Of a DNA stretch of 50,838 nucleotides, positions 18,372 through 26,343 are shown piece after piece. The position numbers and the translations under genes are program-made. Every line of letters starts with the position of its first letter. The stretch's first letter is position 1. Origin of the DNA: Oscillospiraceae bacterium (GTDB taxonomy: Bacteria; Bacillota; Clostridia; Oscillospirales; Acutalibacteraceae). The stretch covers positions 1-50,838 of the forward strand of contig CADBQU010000003.1 of the NCBI GenBank assembly GCA_902796905.1, given 5' to 3'. The notes under the pieces are model-generated. The model saw only the letters and a program-made list of their open reading frames with translations. It was not told the origin of the DNA and searched no databases.

Positions 18372-20025
18372 ACCCAAAAAACAAATCGCTTTGTGAAGGG
18401 TTAAAGCTGCATTTAATATTATTGGAATACATTGCTATGCCGGTTCTGAAAACCACCGGTATTACCGGAAGCTCCGAAGTGAAAACAGTTATAAAATCTC
18501 CTAAAGAATATTCGCCCGAATAAAACTTCGAAAGTGCGGTTTTTGCGGTAACGCCTATATAGGCGGAATTTTCAGAAGAAGTAACCGCCGAACTGTTAGA
18601 AGAATTTGCATTTTGGCTTACGGTATTTTTAGAGCTGTCAGAACTGCCGGAGCTTGTTTTTGATGAATTCGCCGATTTTGAAAAATTTGCTTTAGAAGAA
18701 GTATTTACCGCGTTTTTTGTGGCTACCCCTAAAAGCTCGGTTAAATCCATATTGTTTGATATTCTCATTTCACCTAAATATATATCGTAATTTTTAGTGT
18801 TTATACGGCTTTGATATTCGCCGTTGGACACGCTTTTTACATTTACGGTTATACCTACCTTAAGCAATTGGTCCGCTATTTGGTTTGCCGCCGTTGTTCT
18901 AACGGTATTGTCTTTATTAACCAAAAGCTCTATGGTAATAGGCTTTTTGCCGGAAAGCAAAAGACCTTCCGAATTTTTATTATTATATCCTAATTTTGCA
19001 ATGTTATCGTTAAAAGAGTTGATGTTTGAAGACGCGGAAATGGTTTGAAAATCCTTTGCGGGCTGAAAAGCCGAAGGGAAAGGACCTATTGCCGGCGTGG
19101 CGTTTGTAAAATACGCCTTTTCGCAAAGCTCGTTACGGTTAATAGCCGAAGATATTGCTTGACGAAACAATACATTTCCCACAAAACTTCTTTGAGTATT
19201 CATCCCCAAAAATACCATATTATTTAAATTAACGGTAGCTTTTCTGCCGTTCATTTTAGGGAATTCGCCTTTTTCTAAATTTGAATAATAATAATCTATT
19301 AATCCCGCTTCTATGTTTGTATAATCGGCTTCGGTATCGGGACTGTCTGCCAAAGATATGGTTTTAACCGAAGGCTCTCCCAAAAAATAATTTTTGTTGC
19401 GGTTTAAAGCATCCATATCATCCGTTAAAATATATCTTCCGCTGCCTATGGGCGGCAAATATTTATTGTCGGAGTTTTTACGCGTATCCGAACCGCTTTT
19501 AATTATTGGAAAATCCAAACAGTTAGAAAAGTACGGGTCTTTTTTTGTTAACTTAAAAGTAACGGTATTATTGTTTACAACCTCTGCCGAAGAAGCGTTT
19601 TTTAAAGAATAGTAATAAACCGTTTTGGAACGTTTGGCTTTTTTAAAAGAGAAAGCAACATCGTTGGCGGTAACCTGAGAACCGTCGGTAAAAGTAACGT
19701 TTTTTAAAGAAACGGTACAGGTTTTGCCGTTAACGGTAATATTATCCGCCAAAACTTTAACTGAATTGTAATTGTTGTCAAGCTTAATAAGCGGGTCGAA
19801 CAATAAATACGAAAGCTCAAAATTTTGTTTCGTTTTGCAGGTGTAAGGGTCAAATCCGTCTTTAGAACAGTAAAGTATGTCAAAATTCGAAAGATTGCTT
19901 ACTTCCGCAGCTTTTGAACTTGTATTTGAAACGGTATTTTTTGCTTGTTTTTTTGTGCAGCCGCATAAATTAAAAATTAACGCCGCCGAAAGCAAAAAAC
20001 ATATATATTTTAAAAATCTGTGCAT
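18355..20025 (-). CDS. Orphan family-5 (oligopeptide-type) substrate-binding lipoprotein
   Basis: Extracellular solute binder of the SBP_bac_5/OppA type, 556 residues. The signal peptide ends in the lipobox NLCGC, so Cys22 should be lipidated. Family features include FDPLIKLDNNYNSVKVLADN, KNVTFTDGSQVTANDVAFSF and RQAISSAINRNEL. Residues about 445-490 are an inserted Ser/Asn/Lys-rich low-complexity stretch, just before YIGVTAKTALSKFYSGEY. No permease or ATPase genes accompany it, so it either feeds a system coded elsewhere or has another role. Its own promoter lies at 20076-20104. Confidence 0.85.
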   Translation of the reverse strand: MHRFLKYICFLLSAALIFNLCGCTKKQAKNTVSNTSSKAAEVSNLSNFDILYCSKDGFDPYTCKTKQNFELSYLLFDPLIKLDNNYNSVKVLADNITVNGKTCTVSLKNVTFTDGSQVTANDVAFSFKKAKRSKTVYYYSLKNASSAEVVNNNTVTFKLTKKDPYFSNCLDFPIIKSGSDTRKNSDNKYLPPIGSGRYILTDDMDALNRNKNYFLGEPSVKTISLADSPDTEADYTNIEAGLIDYYYSNLEKGEFPKMNGRKATVNLNNMVFLGMNTQRSFVGNVLFRQAISSAINRNELCEKAYFTNATPAIGPFPSAFQPAKDFQTISASSNINSFNDNIAKLGYNNKNSEGLLLSGKKPITIELLVNKDNTVRTTAANQIADQLLKVGITVNVKSVSNGEYQSRINTKNYDIYLGEMRISNNMDLTELLGVATKNAVNTSSKANFSKSANSSKTSSGSSDSSKNTVSQNANSSNSSAVTSSENSAYIGVTAKTALSKFYSGEYSLGDFITVFTSELPVIPVVFRTGIAMYSNNIKCSFNPSQSDLFFGFEKLK

Positions 20026-20075
20026 TTTTATCCTTTCAGTAATACATATAATATATTAATAATATTACAAAATAT

Positions 20076-20104
20076 ATTATATTATAAACCTTGTTTTTTT
20101 TCAA
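20076..20104 (-). promoter_or_regulatory. Promoter of the orphan binding lipoprotein
   Basis: On the minus strand TTGAAA (20099-20104), 17-base spacer, TATAAT (20076-20081). It begins just after the ymdB stop codon. Confidence 0.6.
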
Positions 20105-20110
20105 TATGTT

Positions 20111-20899
20111 TTATGCATTTATGTTTTTAATTATTATGGGTTTTACATTTAAACATTCGGCGGTTTTATTATCTATGGTAAAAACAATTCCGTTTATCAT
20201 ATAAGGACCTTCGGCGTTTTTAAAATAAATTTGGGCGTTATCTTTAAGCTTTAAAATAGAAATATCCTTATCTACGCCCAAAACCGAATTTTGCGCTCCG
20301 GTAAAGCCTAAATCCGTTATGTAGCCGGTGCCTTTGGGCAAAACGGAGCTGTCGGCGGTAATACAGTGCGTGTGCGTGCCGAACAACGCCGAAATTCTGC
20401 CGTCTAAATAATAAGCCAAAGCTTTTTTCTCGCTTGTGGCTTCTGCGTGGAAATCACATATTATTATTTTAGCGTTATTTTCTTCCGCTTTTTTTATAAG
20501 CTTATCGGCAGTAAAAAACGGAGAAATATCGTTGTTAAAAAAAACGTTTCCCAACAAATTTATAACCGCAACGGAAGTATATCCCATATCCACAATACAA
20601 AAACCGCTGCCGTAAGCAGCCTCTTTTATATTTTCCGGTCTTAAAATAAAAGGGTTGGAATCTAACAGAGGATAAATTTCTTTTCGTGCCAAAGTATGGT
20701 TTCCGCCGGTAATAACGTCGGCGCCGGCAGAAAAAATCATCCCTGCGCTTTTGGGCAATATTCCGTTGCCTTCGGCAGAGTTTTCGCCGTTAACTATGGT
20801 TAAATCTATTTTTTCTTGAATTTTAATTTTGGGAAGAGCTTTTAAAAGCGCATTGCACCCGCCGCTTCCGCAAACATCCGCTATGCATAAAACATTCAT
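20111..20899 (-). CDS. ymdB: YmdB-family metallophosphoesterase
   Basis: A 262-residue dimetal phosphoesterase of the YmdB/DR1281 group, known in Bacillus to hydrolyse 2',3'-cyclic nucleotides and to affect biofilm and sporulation gene use. Metal-site motifs: CIADVCGSGG at the start, VNGENSAEGNG, GGNHTLARKEI, CDFHAEATSEK and FGTHTHC. Length fits. AAGGAT precedes the ATG. Ribonuclease genes such as rny, its frequent neighbours, are not here. Confidence 0.9.
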   Translation of the reverse strand: MNVLCIADVCGSGGCNALLKALPKIKIQEKIDLTIVNGENSAEGNGILPKSAGMIFSAGADVITGGNHTLARKEIYPLLDSNPFILRPENIKEAAYGSGFCIVDMGYTSVAVINLLGNVFFNNDISPFFTADKLIKKAEENNAKIIICDFHAEATSEKKALAYYLDGRISALFGTHTHCITADSSVLPKGTGYITDLGFTGAQNSVLGVDKDISILKLKDNAQIYFKNAEGPYMINGIVFTIDNKTAECLNVKPIIIKNINA

Positions 20900-21213
20900 T
20901 CTGTTAATCCTTTTTATTTTATAATGGTTTTATAGTTTTTATAAATTAAATTACAGTATATAAATATAATTTATTTTTAAATACTATTTATTTTACCTTA
21001 AAGTTGTTGCTTTTGCAAATAATAAAAAATTATTTTATTTAACTTAATTTGATGTTAATTGCTATTTTAATATATATTTATTAATTATTTATAAATAATA
21101 CCGTCAGTGTACCCCAATTGTAGTGTTTAAACAAATTATGAACATAAATTTAATAGGTTTTTGCTTTAAAAAAACAAGTTAATAAAAAGTTATTAAGCAA
21201 CAAAAAAATAAGC

Positions 21214-21241
21214 TTGACTTTTACCTTCTCGGCTTTATAAT
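21214..21241 (+). promoter_or_regulatory. Promoter of the Lrp/AsnC gene
   Basis: TTGACT (21214-21219), 16 bases, TATAAT (21236-21241). The predicted start near 21248 puts the whole structured repeat at 21266-21354 in the leader. The rest of 20900-21213 is AT-rich with nothing I can assign. Confidence 0.7.
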
Positions 21242-21265
21242 TTACTTATAAAATAATAACAATAA

Positions 21266-21354
21266 CGGCGGTTTTATGCAAAACAAAGTTTTGCATAAAC
21301 CGAAAGCCAAAAGGCTTTCGGTTTTAAAAAGGCTTTGCCTTTTTAAAACCGCCG
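21266..21354. repeat. Three-hairpin junction repeat, copy C
   Basis: Closing stem CGGCGGTT (21266-21273) with AACCGCCG (21347-21354). Inner hairpins: TATGCAAAAC-AAA-GTTTTGCATA (21275-21297), AACCGAAAGCC-AAAA-GGCTTTCGGTT (21298-21323), TTAAAAAGGC-TTT-GCCTTTTTAA (21324-21346). Only base 21274 is left unpaired at the junction. Lies between the lrp promoter and start codon. Confidence 0.9.
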
Positions 21355-21399
21355 GTACGCAAATTTTACCGTTAAAAACTTTTGCGGAGGCTTTACGAT

Positions 21400-21831
21400 A
21401 TGGATAAAATAGATTATAAAATATTATCTTTATTGCAAAAAAACGGAAGAATGTTATTAAAAGAGATAGCCAACGAAGTTTATCTTTCAAGCCCTGCTAC
21501 CGCCGCAAGAATTGCAAAGCTTGAAGAAGACGGAATTATAACCGGATATTTTGCAAAAATAGATTATAAAAAAATGGGTTATCAAATAGTGGCTTTTATA
21601 AATTTGGAATTAGACCCAAAAAGAAAAGACGAATTTTACCCGTATATAAAACAATGTAATAATGTTTTAGAGTGCGATTGCGTTACAGGGCATTACTCTA
21701 TGCTTTTAAAAGTGGCTTTTAAAGCTACCGAGGAATTGGACGGTTTTATAGGTAAATTGCAAAAGTACGGCAATACCGAAACCCAAATTGTTTTTTCTAC
21801 CGCCAAAGAAGAATATTCGGTAAAACTTTAA
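21400..21831 (+). CDS. Lrp/AsnC family transcriptional regulator
   Basis: A 143-residue feast/famine regulator with an N-terminal winged HTH (MDKIDYKILSLLQKNGRMLLKEIANEV and the recognition segment LSSPATAARIAKLEEDGII) and a C-terminal RAM ligand domain (VLECDCVTGHYSMLLKV). I take ATG 21400, 9 bases after GGAGG at 21386-21390, rather than the TTG at 21382 that overlaps the site. No transport or amino-acid gene is adjacent, so the target is unknown. The message begins with the folded repeat C, which could affect its translation or stability. Confidence 0.92.
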   Translation: MDKIDYKILSLLQKNGRMLLKEIANEVYLSSPATAARIAKLEEDGIITGYFAKIDYKKMGYQIVAFINLELDPKRKDEFYPYIKQCNNVLECDCVTGHYSMLLKVAFKATEELDGFIGKLQKYGNTETQIVFSTAKEEYSVKL

Positions 21832-21934
21832 TAAAAATAATTAAAAAAATAATTTATTAACTTTAATATATGAACATTTGCAATGTTTATATATTTTTTG
21901 AAGGTGTTTTTTTGAAAACTTTAAACGATTATAA

Positions 21935-22411
21935 GCAAAATATTTTATCTCCAAAAAACCGCACTTTAAAACCGAAAACGAAGGCAAAGACAGAGAATAC
22001 GCAGTAAATTGGTTAAAGAGCCTTAACGATAATAAAGGCCCTGTTACCACATGGGAATGTATGGTTTATCCCGCAGACCCTATAGGCAGAGGAGAAGCAT
22101 GGGGCGATAAATCTCATCCCGACGCTTGTATAGGTTGTATTTTATCCGAGCATATTTTTGGCGTTGTGCCTACAAAACCGGGTTATAAAGAGTTTACGGT
22201 TTGCCCCAAACCGGGCGGCAAAACTTTAACCTATGCCAACGGTATTGTGCCTACACCGTACGGAGAAATTTTTGTCTCTTGGGAAATTAAAGACAATAAT
22301 ATTAATATTACGGTTAATCATCCTAAAGAAATTGTTTTAAAAGAAGTCAAAGCCGAAAATTCGGGATTGAATTGTACTGTTATACTAAACGGTAAAAATA
22401 TAACCGATTAA
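21935..22411 (+). pseudogene. Remnant of a glycosidase C-terminal region (alpha-L-rhamnosidase-like)
   Basis: The open frame runs from a stop at 21932 with no plausible start until ATG 22061. Its protein, EYAVNWLKSLNDNKGP through TTWECMVYPADPIGRGEAWGDKSHPDA, then FGVVPTKPGYKEF and GIVPTPYGEIFVSWEI, matches the end of GH78-type glycosidases: last barrel part and C-terminal beta domain. The N-terminal several hundred residues are absent. A TTG at 21912 with GAAGGTG upstream opens in another frame and stops at 22006-22008, suggesting a frameshift besides the large deletion. The exact family is not certain. Confidence 0.65.
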
Positions 22412-22433
22412 AAAATTAAATAAAAAACAAATA

Positions 22434-22480
22434 AAAAAGATCGTTTTATGACAAGCTTTGTACATAAAATGCTCTTTTTG
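22434..22480. terminator. Bidirectional terminator between the glycosidase remnant and DUF896 gene
   Basis: AAAAAAGA and GTTTTATG (22434-22450) pair with CATAAAATG and CTCTTTTT (22463-22479) through an internal loop. T runs follow on both strands. Confidence 0.6.
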
Positions 22481-22510
22481 TATTTTAAATTTTCGGTTTT
22501 ATTTATGGTT

Positions 22511-22726
22511 TTATTTATTATTTTCTTCTCTTTTTTTAAGCTTATGTTTGGTTCCGTCTTTTTCCAAAACCGTAATGCTTTCAAGCTGAGAAACCAAACT
22601 TCTTTTGTAGCTTTCTATATATTCTTTTCTTAAATTTTGCTGTTCCAAAGCTTCGCTTGGCGTTAAACCTTTTTCGCGTTTCTTTTTTGCCAAAAAGTTT
22701 ATACGGTCAATTTTTTTCTGTTCCAT
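22511..22726 (-). CDS. DUF896 family small protein (YnzC-like)
   Basis: A 71-residue helical protein: MEQKKIDRINFLAKKKREKGLTPSEALEQ, then LRKEYIESYKRSLVSQLESI and a Lys-rich tail. It matches the DUF896 family found near SOS genes in Bacilli; function is not established. I use ATG 22726 (AAAGGA 10 bases upstream) instead of the TTG at 22735, which is only 2 bases from that site. The first 20 bases overlap the histidine phosphatase gene, implying coupling. Confidence 0.85.
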   Translation of the reverse strand: MEQKKIDRINFLAKKKREKGLTPSEALEQQNLRKEYIESYKRSLVSQLESITVLEKDGTKHKLKKREENNK

Positions 22727-23399
22727 TATCCACAATTCCTTTGTATAATTTTTCGGTAACTTCGTTTATAAGTCCGGCACCGTTAGGAGGAATTTCGCCC
22801 GTAACTTCTATAATTCCGCTTGAGGCATATAAAGAGGGCGTAATTTTAATTGTGTAGCCTCTGCCGTTGCCCGTGGCCCAATCGCTCATTTCTTTTCTTC
22901 TGGGCACAGCCGAAACCGCCAAAAGCGCCATTATGGCTCCGCCGTGCATAACCACCGATGCCGAAAATTTGTTGTTATCCATTAAAATTTGCACAATATC
23001 TCTAAGTCCGTTTGCAAGCCTTGCAACAAACAAATTAAAATCTTCGCCGTTAGGAGGAGCGGCAACTTTTCCGGAAATCCAATTTATAAAGTCTTCTCTG
23101 CCTTTAAGTTCGTCAATTGTTTTTCCCTCAAAATCTCCAAAATCCATTTCCTTTAAATTATCTATTGTTATTAAATTTTCGGATTTTTCGGGATATATTA
23201 TTTGCGCGGAATGTACCGCTCTTTTTAAAGGACTTGCAAAAAGCATATCGCAAGAGGGATAAAAATTCTGCATTTTAAATTCTTGCAATTCTTTTATACC
23301 ATTTGTAGTTAAATCTAAATCCGTTACCCCTATATATTGCCCTTTTTCGTTTCCGTACGTTTCTCCGTGCCTAATTAAGTGAATTGTATAGGTTTTCAT
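22707..23399 (-). CDS. Histidine phosphatase family protein (phosphoglycerate-mutase-like)
   Basis: A 230-residue protein with the catalytic LIRHGETYGNEKGQYIG near the N-terminus, FASPLKRAVHSAQI, EMDFGDFEGKTIDEL and the second histidine in VVMHGGAIMALLA. This is the broad-specificity phosphatase branch (CobC/PhoE/GpmB-like), and the substrate cannot be told. A stretch of about 30 residues beyond the fold (GEIPPNGAGLINEVTEKL) is unusual. No cobalamin gene is nearby. Confidence 0.88.
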   Translation of the reverse strand: MKTYTIHLIRHGETYGNEKGQYIGVTDLDLTTNGIKELQEFKMQNFYPSCDMLFASPLKRAVHSAQIIYPEKSENLITIDNLKEMDFGDFEGKTIDELKGREDFINWISGKVAAPPNGEDFNLFVARLANGLRDIVQILMDNNKFSASVVMHGGAIMALLAVSAVPRRKEMSDWATGNGRGYTIKITPSLYASSGIIEVTGEIPPNGAGLINEVTEKLYKGIVDNGTEKN

Positions 23400-23449
23400 T
23401 TATGGTTATTCCTCTCTAAAAATAAATTACATTTTGTATATTTTGACTA

Positions 23450-23478
23450 TTTACTTTTGACGAATTTTAGCGTATAAT
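23450..23478 (+). promoter_or_regulatory. Promoter of the XRE regulator gene
   Basis: TTTACT (23450-23455), 17 bases, TATAAT (23473-23478). It leaves a leader of about 115 bases with a small GGCTT-TTTT-AAGCC hairpin (23499-23512) and a repeated ATCATATAA near 23567-23581. Confidence 0.6.
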
Positions 23479-23600
23479 GTTTTTACATTTTTTATTTTGG
23501 CTTTTTTAAGCCGCAAATTTTAAATGCAAATAAAGAAATATATAAATAAAATTATATATTTTTTATCATATAAATCATATAAAGAAAGAGGTGTAAAAAA

Positions 23601-23891
23601 TTGATTTGCTCGTTTCCTAAAAATATTTCGGAGTTAAGAAAGAAAAAAGGCGTTTCTCAAAAACAGGCAGCTTTGGATTTAGGCATAAGCCAGGCGCTGC
23701 TTTCTCACTACGAAAAGGGCATAAGGGAATGCGGACTTGATTTTTTAATTACACTTTCTAATTATTATGATGTATCGGTAGATGCTTTGTTGGGCAAAAA
23801 ACCAAAATATAAAAAAGGCGAAAGCGCAAAAGCCAAAGCTTTAAAAAAGATTATTTCCGAAGCCGAAGAATTACTTAAAACATTGGATTAA
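23601..23891 (+). CDS. XRE-family helix-turn-helix regulator
   Basis: A 96-residue Cro/CI-type repressor. The HTH spans about residues 8-62 (ISELRKKKGVSQKQAALDLG, then ISQALLSHYEKG, and YYDVSVDALLGKK). A Lys/Ala-rich helix ends the protein. The start is TTG 23601, 8 bases after AGAGGTG; there is no ATG that keeps the first helix. It is a single gene between two terminator-rich gaps, so its targets are unknown; self-regulation is common for the type. Confidence 0.9.
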   Translation: MICSFPKNISELRKKKGVSQKQAALDLGISQALLSHYEKGIRECGLDFLITLSNYYDVSVDALLGKKPKYKKGESAKAKALKKIISEAEELLKTLD

Positions 23892-23950
23892 AATTACTTG
23901 ATTTTTGTTCGGCTTTTTTATTAATGTTTTTGTTTTATATTTTTATATTT

Positions 23951-23983
23951 TAAAACCGTTTTTTTAAACGGTTTTATTTTTTT
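23951..23983 (+). terminator. Terminator of the XRE gene
   Basis: TAAAACCGTTT (23951-23961) and AAACGGTTTTA (23966-23976) with loop TTTT, then TTTTTTT. Confidence 0.8.
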
Positions 23984-24027
23984 GCGGCAGCGGACGAAAT
24001 TTCATTTCGTCCTTTGCGTTTAGCCGC
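23984..24027. repeat. Reduced junction repeat, copy G
   Basis: Closing GCGGC (23984-23988) with GCCGC (24023-24027) around a single 9-bp hairpin GGACGAAAT-TTC-ATTTCGTCC (23992-24012). Same style as the full elements, but only one inner hairpin is clear. Lies between convergent XRE and hemW genes. Confidence 0.5.
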
Positions 24028-24055
24028 CGAGGTTATATAATATTCCGTTTTGCTT

Positions 24056-25144
24056 TTAAATATATTCCAAAATAGAGGCTATAACGGTATTTTCGGTTAA
24101 ACAGCCTTTATTTGTAAGCGTAACCAAGGTGCCGTTTAAATTAATATATCCGGCTTTTTTAAGCTTTTTTAAAAAAAGCAAAGCGTTAGAGTTGTTTTTA
24201 AATTCATTTTTAAAATTATAACCTTTGTTTGTTCTTAAAGCAAGCATTATAATTTCTTCTTTTGTTCCGGCAGTACCCTCGTAAATTTCTTTATGATTGG
24301 TTAAATAATCGTTTAAATCTGCCGAATAATAAAAACGTTTGTTACCTATTCGGCTGTGCGCCGAAGGGCCTATGCCCAAATAATCTTTATTGTCCCAATA
24401 TTTAAAATTGTGCTTTGCGTAAAATCCCGGTTTTGTAAAATTAGAAATTTCATATTTAATAAATCCGTGTTCTTTTAAATAATCACAGGTAAATAAATAT
24501 AAATCCGAAACTTCGTCATCGTTTAAAAATAAAAGATTGCTGTTATAAAAAGGCGTGTTTTTTTCTATTTTTAACATATAGCAGGAAATATGCACAGCGT
24601 TTGAATTTATGCAAAAATCCAAAGTGTTTTTTAAACTTTCTTTTGTTTGTTTGGGAGTACCTATTATAACATCCAACGAAAAATTACTGAAATATTTTTT
24701 AAATTCGTTTACGGTTTCTTTTGCTTCGTTTAAATTATGCCTTCGGCCCAATATGCTAAGCTCCGTATCGTTTGCCGATTGCAGCCCCATAGAAATACGG
24801 TTGGCCTTTAGGCTTTTAAAATCAATATCGTCTTTAGGGTTAATTTCTACGGTTATTTCATTGTTTTTTTCGTTTAAATTAAAAGCTTTTTTTGCCGCAT
24901 CAATTATTTTGTTTAAATTAGGCGTAGTAATAAGGCTTGGCGTTCCGCCGCCGATATATAAACTATCGGCGGGACGAGAAAGCCTTTCGCCCCACCGATA
25001 TATTTCGCTTACGGTATCGTCAACATAATTGTTTATAACATCAGCGTTTTTGGGCGCAAAAGAATAAAAGTTGCAGTAATTGCACTTTTTTGCGCAAAAC
25101 GGAATATGAACATATAAACCTAAAGAATTATTAACGTTACTCAT
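24056..25144 (-). CDS. hemW: HemW-like radical SAM protein
   Basis: A 362-residue radical SAM protein of the coproporphyrinogen-oxidase-like HemW group, thought to be a heme chaperone rather than a true oxidase. The start LGLYVHIPFCAKKCNYCNFYSF contains the Cx3Cx2C cluster motif with the following NF. YIGGGTPSL, EINPKDD, RISMGLQS and GLGPSAHS (here GIGPSAHS) are also present, plus a C-terminal winged-helix-like domain. Length is right for HemW. No clear Shine-Dalgarno precedes ATG 25144. No heme genes are nearby. Confidence 0.9.
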   Translation of the reverse strand: MSNVNNSLGLYVHIPFCAKKCNYCNFYSFAPKNADVINNYVDDTVSEIYRWGERLSRPADSLYIGGGTPSLITTPNLNKIIDAAKKAFNLNEKNNEITVEINPKDDIDFKSLKANRISMGLQSANDTELSILGRRHNLNEAKETVNEFKKYFSNFSLDVIIGTPKQTKESLKNTLDFCINSNAVHISCYMLKIEKNTPFYNSNLLFLNDDEVSDLYLFTCDYLKEHGFIKYEISNFTKPGFYAKHNFKYWDNKDYLGIGPSAHSRIGNKRFYYSADLNDYLTNHKEIYEGTAGTKEEIIMLALRTNKGYNFKNEFKNNSNALLFLKKLKKAGYINLNGTLVTLTNKGCLTENTVIASILEYI

Positions 25145-25223
25145 TATTTATTTTTAATATTTAATATTTACTTTTAATTTTTGGTTTTCGGTTTTAATTT
25201 TTTATTTTTATATCAGTGCCGAT

Positions 25224-25796
25224 TTATTTAACTATAGTACCGAAAACTTCTCCGCTGCAGCCTGCCGCATTGCTTTCGTCGGTATCTATATGCATAGCCA
25301 AAGCGTAAGAACTGCTTACTCTTACAACTACGTCGTCAAATATTAAACTTCTGCCGTCGGTGTCAAGTTTAACTTTAACTGTTTCTTTATCCTTGCAGCC
25401 GAATTTTTCGGCAGAAGCGGGATCCATGTGTATATGGCGTTTTGCAGCTATAACGCCTTCTTTAATTTCAACTTCGCCTTTGGGTCCTCTTATTATGCAG
25501 GAACCGCTTCCGGCAATATCTCCGGATTCGCGTACGGGAGCCGTAACGCCTATGCTTCTGGCGTCGGTTAAAGAAAGCTCAACCTGAGTGACGCTTCTTT
25601 CCGGACCTAAAATAGAAACATTTGCCAAAGTTTTTTTGGCGCCTATAATATCAACGCGTTCGTTGCAGGCAAACTGACCGGGTTGGGAAAGGTCTTTTTT
25701 CTTTGTAAGCTCGTATCCTTCGCCGAAAAGTATTGCCAAATGTTCTTTTGTAACATGTATATGTCTTGCGCTGGTTTCAACAATAAAATTATCCAT
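25224..25796 (-). CDS. pduL: PduL-type phosphotransacylase
   Basis: Interconverts acyl-CoA and acyl-phosphate (acetyl or propanoyl). The 190-residue protein has two PTAC domains with the zinc-binding SARHIHV near residue 9-15 and AAKRHIHMDP, plus FACNERVDIIG and GPERSVTQVELSLTDARSIG. I start at ATG 25796 (AAAGGA 7 bases upstream) rather than the upstream frame. It lacks the N-terminal targeting peptide of microcompartment forms and no shell protein genes are near, so it probably works in the cytosol as the cell's acetate-forming transacetylase or an accessory to it. Confidence 0.9.
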   Translation of the reverse strand: MDNFIVETSARHIHVTKEHLAILFGEGYELTKKKDLSQPGQFACNERVDIIGAKKTLANVSILGPERSVTQVELSLTDARSIGVTAPVRESGDIAGSGSCIIRGPKGEVEIKEGVIAAKRHIHMDPASAEKFGCKDKETVKVKLDTDGRSLIFDDVVVRVSSSYALAMHIDTDESNAAGCSGEVFGTIVK

Positions 25797-25833
25797 TTTG
25801 TTTTCCTTTCGTGTTTTAAACATGTTTTAAATA

Positions 25834-25875
25834 AAAAACGGGGTTTAATACGGCAATGCCATAAACCCCGTTTTT
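25834..25875 (-). terminator. Terminator after the ferredoxin gene
   Basis: AAAAACGGGGTTTA (25834-25847) pairs perfectly with TAAACCCCGTTTTT (25862-25875). On the minus strand a T run follows, ending the ferredoxin message ahead of pduL. Confidence 0.85.
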
Positions 25876-25886
25876 AAATTTTTTAA

Positions 25887-26057
25887 TTATTCAGCTTTAA
25901 TAGCTTCTACGGGACATCCGTCTTCACAAGCACCGCAATCAATGCAAGTGTCGGCGTCAATTACGTATTTGTCGCTTCCTTCGCTGATAGCGTCAACAGG
26001 GCAAGTAGATGCGCAGCTGCCGCAGCTAATGCAATCATCGTTAATAACATGTGCCAT
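25887..26057 (-). CDS. 2[4Fe-4S] ferredoxin
   Basis: A 56-residue clostridial-type electron carrier with two cluster motifs, CISCGSCASTCP and CIDCGACEDGCP, each followed by the usual V-x-AI turn. A longer frame exists upstream, but GGAGGTG at 26066-26072 places the start at ATG 26057. Strong promoter, leader hairpin and own terminator indicate a single-gene, highly expressed unit, as expected for fermentative electron transfer. Confidence 0.96.
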   Translation of the reverse strand: MAHVINDDCISCGSCASTCPVDAISEGSDKYVIDADTCIDCGACEDGCPVEAIKAE

Positions 26058-26095
26058 AAGTAAAACACCTCCGTAAACAATTTTAGACAAACGAT

Positions 26096-26132
26096 AGCAA
26101 TTAAAATTTGATATGTACAAATTTTAATTGCT
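26096..26132 (-). promoter_or_regulatory. Stable 15-bp hairpin in the ferredoxin leader
   Basis: AGCAATTAAAATTTG (26096-26110) and CAAATTTTAATTGCT (26118-26132) form a perfect stem around 7 bases. It lies at the 5' end of the predicted transcript and ends about 24 bases before the ribosome site, so it could protect the message from 5' attack. Confidence 0.6.
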
Positions 26133-26144
26133 TTTGCTAACGTA

Positions 26145-26173
26145 ATAATACCACTATTATTTTAAAAAAGCAA
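26145..26173 (-). promoter_or_regulatory. Promoter of ferredoxin gene
   Basis: On the minus strand TTGCTT (26168-26173), 17 bases, TATTAT (26145-26150). Confidence 0.65.
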
Positions 26174-26235
26174 GTGGTTTTATACGTTTTTTGGTTTTTA
26201 TGTACAGTTTTATATAAAAATATAAAAAAGGTTTT

Positions 26236-26279
26236 AAAAAAGTTTTATGTTTTTATTTATTAGGCAATAAAAACATAAA
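26236..26279 (-). terminator. Terminator after the EamA transporter gene
   Basis: TTTATGTTTTTATT (26244-26257) pairs with AATAAAAACATAAA (26266-26279). On the minus strand ACTTTTTT follows the stem. Confidence 0.6.
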
Positions 26280-26343
26280 TTTTCCGCCATCGGAAATATT
26301 GTACAATAATTATACTGTTTTTAGTGTTATTTAATAATTGGTA

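Noticed and set aside
20900..21213. Replication origin or DnaA boxes in the AT-rich spacer
   Set aside because: No TTATCCACA-type clusters were seen and the flanking genes are not those of an origin.
21242..21490. 82-residue minus-strand ORF over repeat C and the lrp start
   Set aside because: Its open frame comes from palindromic arms and antisense lrp codons.
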